Assembly (NCBI GenBank): GCA_041391965.1
Contig: JAWKMZ010000003.1
Coordinates: forward strand, 62,001-126,000
Length of the DNA: 64,000 bases
Direction: 5' to 3'
Source of the DNA: JAWKMZ01 sp041391965
Lineage (GTDB): Bacteria > Bacteroidota > Bacteroidia > Flavobacteriales > Flavobacteriaceae
A program made the translations under genes and the position numbers. The number at the start of each line of letters is the position of its first letter. The first letter of the stretch is position 1. Shown here in pieces: positions 42,438 to 51,500 of the stretch. The notes under the pieces were generated by a model. That model worked only from the letters and a program-made list of their open reading frames with translations. It made no database searches and was not told where the DNA came from.

Positions 42438-43622
42438 TTAAAAATGAGACTTTTTACAAAGCATTCCTATTTTTTCGTTTTTTAAATTGGTTGTAAAAAA
42501 CAAATAGGTGCTTCCTCCATCCTTAATATTTAGTTTTTTTCGAATTTGCTGAACCGATTCTGGAAAATTTCTTACGGTTATATTAGCCTTTTTTATGCCA
42601 AAATACTTCAAAGCTTTTTTGTTATATAAAAAAACGGTTTCTATTTCAAAACAGCGTCCTGGGAAATCTATAAACACATCGCTTGTATATAAATGTGAGT
42701 GTTTATGTAGTTTTTTGACATTAAAAGTCTGTGTGATGGAATCAAATCCACCAGATTTTAAAATAGCAGCATTAGGTTCAAATAAATAGGCAAGTGGCTC
42801 ACTAAAATCGGATTCTGAATTAGCCTCTTGCGTTAAATAAAAGTCAAATTTTTCGATGGCTTCACTTTTGATATTAGCCGTTTTAATTTCTATGTCGCCT
42901 TTAAAATTGTTTTCTAAAACCCAAAGGAGTTCTTTAACCTCATTATTTACAGCAACAACATGAATGCTTTTTACATGATTTAATTCATTAATGCCTACTG
43001 AAAAATCTAATAAAGGCGATGTTTTTATAAGGATATTGTTTGAGTGTGCAAACAAATCATCTAAATACTCAGGAACGTTTGGTAAACAATCTTTTAAGAA
43101 AAATACTTTGCCTTTAGAGTCATGTCTTCGTGATGGATCAATATAAATCCAATCAAATGTTGCCTTATGATTTAATATAAAAGCGATACCATCAACCGCT
43201 AAAGTTTGAATATTTGAAACGTTAAGTTGCTGATAATTATGAGCTGCTATTTGAGAAAGCTCAGGATTCAACTCGCAATGTGTGACATTATCAAAATGCT
43301 TAGAAAAGTAGAATGCATCTACTCCAAAACCACCTGTAGTATCAATAACCGTTTTTCCAGAAATTAAATTTGCTTTATAAGCTGCGGTAAGTTCAGAAGA
43401 TGTTTGCTCAATATTGAGCTTGTTTGGATAATAAATATTGGATGCAGTAAACCATGCTGGCAACTTCTTTTGGCAGCGTTTTTTGGCTTCAATTTGCTCT
43501 GCAAGTTCTTGTATTGTAACGTTATCAAAAGGTGTACCTTTTAATAGCAATGAAGTAATTTCAAAATTTATATTTTTTTTTATAAAATTTTGAATATCAA
43601 CATTTAATATATTTTTATTCAA
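42438..43622 (-). CDS. Class I SAM-dependent methyltransferase with THUMP-like domain
   Basis: A 394-residue Rossmann methyltransferase. Motif I is TVIDTTGGFGVDAFYFS and motif IV is WIYIDPSRRHD, whose DPxR is unusual and typical of this family. The C-terminal third is a THUMP-like region. I place the start at TTG 43622 (MNKNILNVDIQNF): a second in-frame TTG at 43658 would add 12 residues that overlap the upstream gene, and the shorter start better fits my recollection of homologues. It probably modifies RNA. It lies 7 bases after the AI-2E transporter gene. Confidence 0.83.
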   Translation of the reverse strand: MNKNILNVDIQNFIKKNINFEITSLLLKGTPFDNVTIQELAEQIEAKKRCQKKLPAWFTASNIYYPNKLNIEQTSSELTAAYKANLISGKTVIDTTGGFGVDAFYFSKHFDNVTHCELNPELSQIAAHNYQQLNVSNIQTLAVDGIAFILNHKATFDWIYIDPSRRHDSKGKVFFLKDCLPNVPEYLDDLFAHSNNILIKTSPLLDFSVGINELNHVKSIHVVAVNNEVKELLWVLENNFKGDIEIKTANIKSEAIEKFDFYLTQEANSESDFSEPLAYLFEPNAAILKSGGFDSITQTFNVKKLHKHSHLYTSDVFIDFPGRCFEIETVFLYNKKALKYFGIKKANITVRNFPESVQQIRKKLNIKDGGSTYLFFTTNLKNEKIGMLCKKSHF

Positions 43623-43629
43623 AGTAATA

Positions 43630-44718
43630 CTATAATCCTTTTGTGAGTTTTTGAACAACCTTATATTCTGATAAAAACTCTTTTAAAATGACTTTGATGA
43701 CTGTATAAGTTGGAATCGCTATAATCATTCCCATAACTCCAAACAATATGCCTGCAATGATAATTACCAGAAAAATTTCTAAAGGATGTGATTTTACACT
43801 TTTTGAAAAAATAATAGGCTGACTTACAAAATTGTCAATAAGCTGCCCAATAGCTAACACAATTACAACACCAATTACCTTATTGACAACCACGTCATTA
43901 AAAGTAGCTCCTAAATTGCTGGTAAGTGTTAAGGTTAGCATCAAAATGGCTCCAATAAGTGGACCAACATAAGGAATAAGGTTGAGCAATGCACATAAAA
44001 AAGCTATTACAACAGCATTGTCAACGCCAACAATGAGTAAACCAATAGTATAAATGACAAAAATGATAAGAATTTGAAAGATAAGACCTATAAAATAACG
44101 TGAGAGTAAATCGGAAATTTTTGAAATCACTTTTTTAGTTGCAGTTTCATTTTTTTGCGGAATAAACGCCATAATCCCATTTTGAAATAAGCTGGAATCT
44201 TTTAAAAAGAAAAACGAAATAAATAAAACCGACATAAGGCCTATACTAAAACTTCCAAAACCAGACAAAACACTGTTCAGAAAATTAGGGATTAATGCCA
44301 AATCTAATTTTGATAATAGTTTTGATTCTTTTAAAGATTGCTCAACATCTATGTGGTTGACGCTAAAATAATGCGTTAGGTTTATATATAAATCTTCAAT
44401 ATTAGTTTGCAGTTGGTCTATGTTTAAAAGTGATAAATTATGTCCTTGTTCTGTAATTAAAGGAATAAACATACCAATTAATCCTACCAAAAAACCAACC
44501 AAAAACAGCATAGTAACTACTACAGCAAGGGTGTTATTAAATTTTAATTTGCGCCGCAAAAACCTAACAATAGGTTTGCCAATAAGCGATACCACAGCAG
44601 CAATGGCAATATAAACAATAACAGATTGGATTTTGTAAAGAAAAAAAAGCACTAAAAGAATAGCAAGTATAATGCCTACTGCACGCAAAATTCCGTTAGC
44701 AATTAGTTTTGAATTCAT
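43630..44718 (-). CDS. AI-2E family transporter (PerM/YdiK-like)
   Basis: A 362-residue polytopic protein with about eight hydrophobic segments (e.g. about 7-31, 55-83, 215-235, 250-275, 300-325) and the family sequence ALLNLIPYVGPLIGA. Members are often annotated as autoinducer-2 exporters, but ligand evidence is limited, so the substrate is open. It is followed by a methyltransferase gene. Confidence 0.9.
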   Translation of the reverse strand: MNSKLIANGILRAVGIILAILLVLFFLYKIQSVIVYIAIAAVVSLIGKPIVRFLRRKLKFNNTLAVVVTMLFLVGFLVGLIGMFIPLITEQGHNLSLLNIDQLQTNIEDLYINLTHYFSVNHIDVEQSLKESKLLSKLDLALIPNFLNSVLSGFGSFSIGLMSVLFISFFFLKDSSLFQNGIMAFIPQKNETATKKVISKISDLLSRYFIGLIFQILIIFVIYTIGLLIVGVDNAVVIAFLCALLNLIPYVGPLIGAILMLTLTLTSNLGATFNDVVVNKVIGVVIVLAIGQLIDNFVSQPIIFSKSVKSHPLEIFLVIIIAGILFGVMGMIIAIPTYTVIKVILKEFLSEYKVVQKLTKGL

Positions 44719-44760
44719 CCTGTAAATATAATAGATTTATTTGTGCTGTAAATAAAGAAA

Positions 44761-45264
44761 TTATAAAGACAGCTGTTTTGTGATTTCGTATAAGGCAACA
44801 GTAGTGGCTTGCACGACATTCATACTGCTATTTTGTCCATACATATCAATGTGTAGCACAGTGTCTGCTTGTTGCAACACAGCTTCTGAAATGCCAAAAT
44901 TTTCATCACCAATAATTAATGCAATAGCTTGTGATTTATTAAACGTATGATTTTGAATAGATTGGCTGTTAGTCGTGATTTCTAAAGCAACAATATGATA
45001 TCCATTGGTTTTAAGTGATTTAATAACTTCTGAAATATCAGAATGCATCTCATAATTGACATATTTTTCTGTAGCACGTGATGTTTTTGTCATCTTTCGG
45101 CCTAAAGATATATTAGCACCACAAAACACCAATTTTTCAACACCAAAGGCATCGGCAGTTCTAAATAAACTTCCGAGGTTAGGAGCGTTGGTAACGTGAT
45201 CACAAACCAAAGTAATCAAAAATTTTTGCTTTTTAAATGGTGATGTATTGTGAGAGAGTTGCAT
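44761..45264 (-). CDS. TrmH-family (SpoU) RNA ribose methyltransferase
   Basis: A 167-residue SPOUT methyltransferase: NAPNLGSLFRTADAFGV, IALIIGDENFGISEAVL and SSMNVVQATTVALYE are its three knot motifs. It methylates a 2'-O ribose in rRNA or tRNA; the exact site is not determinable from sequence. There is no N-terminal substrate-binding extension, so it is a minimal form. Confidence 0.92.
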   Translation of the reverse strand: MQLSHNTSPFKKQKFLITLVCDHVTNAPNLGSLFRTADAFGVEKLVFCGANISLGRKMTKTSRATEKYVNYEMHSDISEVIKSLKTNGYHIVALEITTNSQSIQNHTFNKSQAIALIIGDENFGISEAVLQQADTVLHIDMYGQNSSMNVVQATTVALYEITKQLSL

Positions 45265-45311
45265 CTGATAGTTTGCTATAAATCGAATTTTAAAAATAAA
45301 TCTTATAAAGA

Positions 45312-45956
45312 TTAGTGTTCAAAAACGTATTTAACAATATTAGCACCCATTTTAAGTGCTTTTTCTCTAATTTCCCAAGGGTCGTTATGTACTTCTTCGT
45401 CTTCCCAACCATCACCTAAATCACATTCATAAGTAAAAAGTAACACCAATCTGCCTTTGTAAAAAAGTCCAAAAGCCTGAGCGCGTTTGCCATTGTGCTC
45501 GTGTATTTTTGGTAAACCTTCAGGAAACTTATAGGCTTCAGAAAAAATAGGATGAGTTTTTGGAAGCTCAATCAACTCTTGGTCAGGAAATATTTTTTTG
45601 AGTTCTTTATTCAAATAAGGTTGCATGCCATAATTATCATCAATGTGCAAAAAACCTCCAGACATAAGATAGTTTCTAAGATTTTCAGCTTCAGTATCAC
45701 TAAAAAAAACATTGCCATGTCCTGTCATATGAACAAATGGATACTGAAAAATATCGGAACTTCCTGGTTCTACAACTTGGGTTTTTGGGTTAATTTTGGT
45801 ATTGATGTTGGCATTGCAATAGCTTACCAAATTAGGCAAAGACGTTGGGTTGGCATACCAATCGCCACCACCTTTGTACTTTAAAAGCGCGATTTCTTGT
45901 GAAAATGAGACACAAGATAAAATGCAAAAGACAAAAGAGAAAATAATTTTTTTCAT
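45312..45956 (-). CDS. DUF4159-domain exported protein
   Basis: A 214-residue protein starting at ATG 45956 (a signal peptide to about residue 20, SCVSFSQ), with MTGHGNVFFSDTEAENLRNYL and SGGFLHIDDNYGM. The DUF4159 domain is seen in Bacteroidota without known function and is often linked with a glutamine-amidotransferase-like fold. An alternative ATG at 45965 overlaps rsmE. It follows rsmE with a one-base gap. Confidence 0.85.
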   Translation of the reverse strand: MKKIIFSFVFCILSCVSFSQEIALLKYKGGGDWYANPTSLPNLVSYCNANINTKINPKTQVVEPGSSDIFQYPFVHMTGHGNVFFSDTEAENLRNYLMSGGFLHIDDNYGMQPYLNKELKKIFPDQELIELPKTHPIFSEAYKFPEGLPKIHEHNGKRAQAFGLFYKGRLVLLFTYECDLGDGWEDEEVHNDPWEIREKALKMGANIVKYVFEH

Positions 45957-45957
45957 G

Positions 45958-46662
45958 CTATTCATTTACAAAGGCAACGCTATGACAAGCAACTATGGCT
46001 GCGGTTTCTGTTCGCAATCGGGTTGTTCCCAAAGTTACAGGAATAAAATTATTTTTAATGGCTGTTTCAATTTCTTTAACACTAAAATCGCCTTCTGGAC
46101 CAATTAAAACAGTGATATTTTGATGCGCTTTTAATTCGTTTTTTAAAGATTTTTTATCCGTTTCTTCGCAATGTGCTATAAATTTTTGCCCAATAAATGA
46201 CTGTTCTATAAACTTTTGAAATGCTATTGGTTCATTTAAAGTTGGCAAATGACACTGCAACGATTGTTTCATAGCTGCTTGTATGATTTTTTCAAATCGG
46301 TCTGTTTTAACAACTTTGCGCTCGCTATGGCTACAAATAATAGGAGTGATGCTGTCAATACCAATTTCGGTTGCTTTTTCTAAAAACCATTCGTATCTAT
46401 CGTTCATTTTTGTTGGAGCAACAGCCAAATGCAAATGATAGTTGTGCTTCGGTTGAAGTGTTTTGGATGTTATATTTGCCAAACAATTTTTGATGTCTGC
46501 AAGCGTAATTTCTGCAATAAAAAGAAATCCCTTACCATTTGTAATATATAATGTGTCGCCCACATTTTTGCGTAAAACCTTGACAATATGTTTGCTTTCT
46601 TCTTTGTCAAATGTAATTTGAGTAGTGGTTTCGGCAATATGTGGATTGTAAAAAAGCTGCAT
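45958..46662 (-). CDS. rsmE: 16S rRNA (uracil-1498-N3)-methyltransferase
   Basis: A 234-residue SPOUT methyltransferase that acts on helix 44 of 16S rRNA. An N-terminal PUA-like domain (about 1-70) precedes the knot domain with VLIGPEGDFSVKEIETAI and LGTTRLRTETAAIVA. The ATG shares a base with the preceding stop (TAATG), so translation is coupled to the upstream gene. Confidence 0.95.
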   Translation of the reverse strand: MQLFYNPHIAETTTQITFDKEESKHIVKVLRKNVGDTLYITNGKGFLFIAEITLADIKNCLANITSKTLQPKHNYHLHLAVAPTKMNDRYEWFLEKATEIGIDSITPIICSHSERKVVKTDRFEKIIQAAMKQSLQCHLPTLNEPIAFQKFIEQSFIGQKFIAHCEETDKKSLKNELKAHQNITVLIGPEGDFSVKEIETAIKNNFIPVTLGTTRLRTETAAIVACHSVAFVNE

Positions 46663-47297
46663 TAATTAAGAGGTTCAGTAACTTTTAAGACTTTAATTTC
46701 TTCAATATTTTTAGAATCATAAGTTTTTACAACCACATAATATGCTTGTTTTTCAGGAACATCAACGGTAAAAATAGCATCAATCGTATGAGGCTCCTTT
46801 ATAACTGCTTGTTCAAATTCAGGATTGAGTTCACCAGCTTTAAACCAACCAGTATCACCACCTTTTTTGGCACTTTCGTCCATAGAATAGTTTTTTGCTA
46901 AGGCCTTAAATTGAACGCCTTTATTATATTTGGCAATAATTTCTTGGCGTAATTTTGTGATGTCTTCAATTGATTTTTTAGAACCATCTAAAAACACATA
47001 GCTCACTCTGTAATAAGGGGTTTCATATTTATCAATGACTTTGTAAAACGTTTTATCCACATCAGTTTTAAATATTTTTTTACTGCCAGAACCTAAAGTA
47101 AACAATGCTTTTGCTAATTGGCTTTTATGTTTTTCTTTATTGAATACCAATAGTTTACCTTGATTATGCTTGTGGTTTTGGATAAATGAGGAGGCTTGGG
47201 TTTCATTTTGAATGGAATCCAATTGTTTTTCAAAATCATTTTGTGCAAAAGTATTAGTTGAAAAACTAAAAAGAACAAAAAGTAAAAGGTAACGCAT
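46662..47297 (-). CDS. Periplasmic parvulin-type peptidyl-prolyl isomerase
   Basis: A 211-residue protein: signal peptide (1-18) and a parvulin domain (about 90-205; FKALAKNYSMDESAKKGGDTGWFKAGELNPEFEQAV). Members catalyse cis-trans proline isomerisation in exported proteins, probably in outer-membrane biogenesis. It heads a coupled ppi-rsmE-DUF4159 run. A TAAATTTG -7 element (47321-47328) lies about 24 bases upstream. Confidence 0.9.
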   Translation of the reverse strand: MRYLLLFVLFSFSTNTFAQNDFEKQLDSIQNETQASSFIQNHKHNQGKLLVFNKEKHKSQLAKALFTLGSGSKKIFKTDVDKTFYKVIDKYETPYYRVSYVFLDGSKKSIEDITKLRQEIIAKYNKGVQFKALAKNYSMDESAKKGGDTGWFKAGELNPEFEQAVIKEPHTIDAIFTVDVPEKQAYYVVVKTYDSKNIEEIKVLKVTEPLN

Positions 47298-47320
47298 ACA
47301 TTAAGTGGTTTAATGAGATT

Positions 47321-47328
47321 CAAATTTA
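47321..47328 (-). promoter_or_regulatory. -7 promoter element for the parvulin/rsmE unit
   Basis: Minus strand reads TAAATTTG, an exact TAnnTTTG match 24 bases before the parvulin ATG; no good -33 partner. Confidence 0.4.
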
Positions 47329-47392
47329 AAACGAAAACTGTAGTCTAAAACAGAATTTATTTTAATTTTTTAAGAATTAATTGTTTATAACT

Positions 47393-48415
47393 TTAAAATT
47401 TTAATCGTGCAGAGGCTGAAACACTTGATTCGGCAAAAGTACCTTCTAAATATTTTAGATAACCAACAATTGCTATCATGGCCGCATTATCAGTAGTAAA
47501 CTCAAATTTTGGCACATAGGTGGTCCATCCAAATTTAGCTTCGCCATTTTTTAAAGCATTTCTGATGCCAGAATTTGCCGAAACGCCTCCACCAATAGCA
47601 ATATGATTAATGCCAGTTTGTTTTGAAGCCAATTTTAATTTATCAATCAAAATGCCAATAATAGTGTATTGTATAGAAGCGCAAATGTCATTTAGGTTTT
47701 CTTCAATAAAGTTAGGATTTGCTTTGCTTTCCTTCTGAATAAAATAAAGTATGGCAGTTTTTAATCCTGAAAAGCTAAAATTAAGACCATCCACTTTTGG
47801 TTTGGTAAATTTAAACGCTTTCGGGTTGCCCAATTTTGCGCGTTTGTCAATTTCGGGTCCAGCAGGATAACCAAGCCCAAGAAGTTTTCCGCTTTTATCA
47901 AAGGCTTCGCCAACAGCATCGTCAATGGTTTCGCCAATGACTTCCATATCAAAATAGGTGTTCACTTTTACAATTTGTGTATGGCCACCAGAAATGGTCA
48001 TCGCCAAAAACGGAAAAGGAGGTTTGTTAAAACCATCTTCATCAATAAAATGTGCTAAAATATGCGCTTGCATATGGTTGACATCAATTAGCGGAATATG
48101 CAATCCATAGGCTAAAGATTTTGCAAAGGATGTGCCAACCAATAAAGAACCCATTAAACCAGGACCACGTGTAAACGCAATAGCATTTAATTGTTCTTTA
48201 CTAACGTTAGCTTTTTTAAGTGCTTGGTGCACCACAGGAACAATGTTTTGCTGGTGCGCTCTTGATGCTAATTCTGGCACAACACCACCATAAGCTTCAT
48301 GTATTTTTTGGTTTGCAACAACATTGCTCAAAATACGTCCGTTGAGCATTACGGAAGCTGCTGTATCATCACAAGACGATTCAATAGCAAGAATATATAT
48401 ATTTTGTGAAGCCAT
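47393..48415 (-). CDS. tsaD: tRNA N6-adenosine threonylcarbamoyltransferase
   Basis: A 340-residue ASKHA-fold protein that transfers threonylcarbamoyl to A37 of ANN-decoding tRNAs. The ATP region begins AIESSCDDTAAS, and the metal-binding histidines are H114 and H118 (NHMQAH). The C-terminal TTDNAAMIA carries the conserved Asp. Length and motifs are normal. It is divergent from tamB, with partly overlapping promoter elements. Confidence 0.97.
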   Translation of the reverse strand: MASQNIYILAIESSCDDTAASVMLNGRILSNVVANQKIHEAYGGVVPELASRAHQQNIVPVVHQALKKANVSKEQLNAIAFTRGPGLMGSLLVGTSFAKSLAYGLHIPLIDVNHMQAHILAHFIDEDGFNKPPFPFLAMTISGGHTQIVKVNTYFDMEVIGETIDDAVGEAFDKSGKLLGLGYPAGPEIDKRAKLGNPKAFKFTKPKVDGLNFSFSGLKTAILYFIQKESKANPNFIEENLNDICASIQYTIIGILIDKLKLASKQTGINHIAIGGGVSANSGIRNALKNGEAKFGWTTYVPKFEFTTDNAAMIAIVGYLKYLEGTFAESSVSASARLKF

Positions 48416-48442
48416 TAGTAAAAATTAGGCACAATAATTGTT

Positions 48443-48450
48443 AATTTTGG
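48443..48450 (+). promoter_or_regulatory. -7 promoter element for tamB
   Basis: TAATTTTG, an exact TAnnTTTG match; predicted transcription start near 48456. It lies a few bases from the tsaD promoter on the other strand. Confidence 0.4.
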
Positions 48451-48454
48451 CTTC

Positions 48455-48483
48455 AAAGTTATAACTTTAAACACGTATCAAAA
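48455..48483 (-). promoter_or_regulatory. Promoter of tsaD
   Basis: Minus strand TTTG (48483-48480), a 17-base spacer and TAACTTTG (48462-48455) match both promoter elements, 40 bases before the tsaD ATG. Confidence 0.6.
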
Positions 48484-48521
48484 AATTTTTAAAAATAGTA
48501 TCTAAAATTGCAGCAATTATT

Positions 48522-51500
48522 TTGCTGCTTTTCATCATTTTGGTGTTGGTACTCTCTATTCCTGCAGTTCAAACTTATCTTGGCAAAAAAGCTACCAAGC
48601 GTATTAATGACGATTTTGGAACTCATATTTATATTGGTAAAGTGGGTTTACAGTTTAATGGCGATGTAGAACTCAAAAATATTTACATTGAAGATTATAA
48701 AAAAGATACACTCATTGGTATTGATGAACTTAACACTTCTATTTTAAATTTTAAGAATTTGGTCAATAGCAAATTAGCCTTTGGTGATATTGATATTGAA
48801 GGGTTGACGTTTAATATCAGAACTTATAAAGGTGCTGACGAAACCAATTTAGATGTTTTTGTGGCTAAATTTGATGAAGACAATCCAAGGAAACATAAAA
48901 GCGATTTTTTATTATCGTCCAGCGACGTGTCAATTTATGGTGGCACTTTTAGAATGATTGATGATAATAAAGAAACTCCAAAAATTATTGAGTTTAGTAA
49001 ATTAAATCTTAACGCAACCAACTTTTTGATTGATGGAAGTGATGTAAGTGCTCGCATCAACACCTTTGCTTTTAAGGACAGTAGAGGTTTGGAAGTTAAA
49101 AATATGGTCACCAATTTTGAATATACGTTAGACCACATGAGTTTTAAGGATTTGAGCCTAAAAACTCCCAATTCGATATTAAAAGGCGAGGTTACGTTTA
49201 AATACAAGCGTGAAGATTTAAAACAGTTTACCGATAAAGTAGAAGTAGTTGCCAATTTTAAAGATTCGGATGTTTTATTGGACGAACTCAATACCTTTTA
49301 TAATGAGTTTGGTGTCAACCAACATGCCAAATTGAGTGTTCATCTTACAGGAACACTTAACAACTTACAGGCTAACAACTTAAAATTGAACACCAATGGA
49401 CAAACTAAAATTTATGGTGACATCAATTTTAAAAACTTATTTAATACCAAAGAAAACAACTTTTCAATGCAAGGTAATTTTGATAATTTGTCCTCAAATT
49501 ATTTTGAATTAAAAGCACTCTTGCCAAATGTTTTGGGCGAATCTATACCAAGTATTTTTTCAAAATTAGGCAGCTTCAAAATTAACGGAACTACCTATAT
49601 TACAGCAACAACCATTGATGCTAATTTGAAGATTAATACAGAGCTTGGTCATATTGACTCTAACCTAAGTATGCAACGTATTGATGACATTGATAATGCA
49701 AGTTATAAAGGAAATGTAGTGTTTGACAGTTTTGATATTGGTCAACTTTTAAATGATCCAATGGTTAAAGAAACCTCGTTTAATGTAGATGTAGATGGAA
49801 AAGGGTTCACTTTAAAAAACCTTAAAACCAATGTACAAGGACAGGTGTTTTCTATAAATTATAACAATTATAATTATCAAGACATTACTATTTCTGGTAA
49901 ACTTGGTAATAATGTGTTTAATGGGTTGTTGGTGTCAAACGATCAAAATTTTAAATTCAAATTTAACGGTTTGGCAGATATGTCAAAAGACATAAAAACC
50001 ATGGATTTTACGGCAGATGTTGCATATGCCAATTTAAGAGCACTCAACTTTATTAAAAAAGACAGCATCTCAGTGTTTAAAGGCAATGTTACCATGTCTA
50101 TGAAAGGGAAAGGTATTGATGATGCTTTTGGTACGTTGAATTTTAAAAACACAACCTATATTAATCAAAATGACGAGTATTATTTTGAAGATTTTGATAT
50201 AACCTCAAAATTTGATGGCAAAAAAAGAGTCATTGAAGTCAACTCGCCAGATATTATTGAAGGAACTGTAAGTGGTATTTTTAAATTTGAAGATATTGGT
50301 AAATTGGTCGAAAATTCAGTTGGTAGTATTTACACCAATTATGTGCCTCATAAAATAGAAACCAATCAATACCTCGATTTTAACTTTACTATTTACAACA
50401 AAATTGTTGAAGTATTTTATCATAAATTAGAATTAGGCGCAAACACCTTTGTAAAAGGACGAATTGAAAGTGACGAAAGTGGATTTAATCTAACTTTCAA
50501 ATCGCCAAAAATAAAACTATTCAATTATTTTGCTAACGACATTCAGGTTAAGATTGACAATAGCAATCCATTGTTTAACACCTATGTTCAAATAGATTCA
50601 CTAAACACCAAATACTATAATGTATCCAAATTTAACCTTATTAATGTGACGGTTAGAGATACACTTTTTATAAAATCGGAATTTAATGGTGGTAAGGCCA
50701 ACAAAGATAATTTTAACCTGAGTTTGTTTTACACTATTGATAAAAACAACAAATCGGTTATTGGGTTTAAAAAATCGGACATTACTTTTAAAGACAACAC
50801 ATGGACCATTAATGAAGATAAAAACAGGTTAAACAAGGTGGCTTTTGACCGAGATTTTAAAGAATTTGATATTTCAAACTTATTGATGAGTCATGCTGAA
50901 GAAGAAATTGAACTTTCAGGAACTGTAAGAGATTCAACCTATAAAGACATCAAACTTAATTTTAAAGATGTCGATTTAACCAAAATCACACCAACATTAG
51001 ACAGCATGACTTTTGCAGGAACAGTTAATGGTAAACTGGACATATTGCAGCAAAATGGCATCTATTTACCAAATTCAAAAGTTACTATTGCCAATTTTAA
51101 ATTTAATGAACATCATTTAGGAAACCTCAAAGCAGATGTTGTTGGTAACGAATCGCTAACAAATTACAAGGTCGATTTGTTACTTCAGAATGACAATTTA
51201 AAATCGTTAGACGCAAAGGGCACTATTGATGTGAGCAATGCCAATTCTTATATTGATTTGGATATTGCTTTTGATGAGTTTTTGCTCAATCCATTAAATG
51301 TGTTTGGAAAAGATGTTATTACCAACATAAGAGGTTACACCTCCGGAAACGTAAAAGTTACAGGAAGTCTTAAAAAACCTAATATAAATGGCGATTTAAT
51401 CCTTAATAATGCAGGTCTTACCATTCCATATCTCAATGTTGATTATGCTTTTGATTTTGATTCTGAAGTCAAACTTCAAGACCAAAAATTTATTTTTAAC

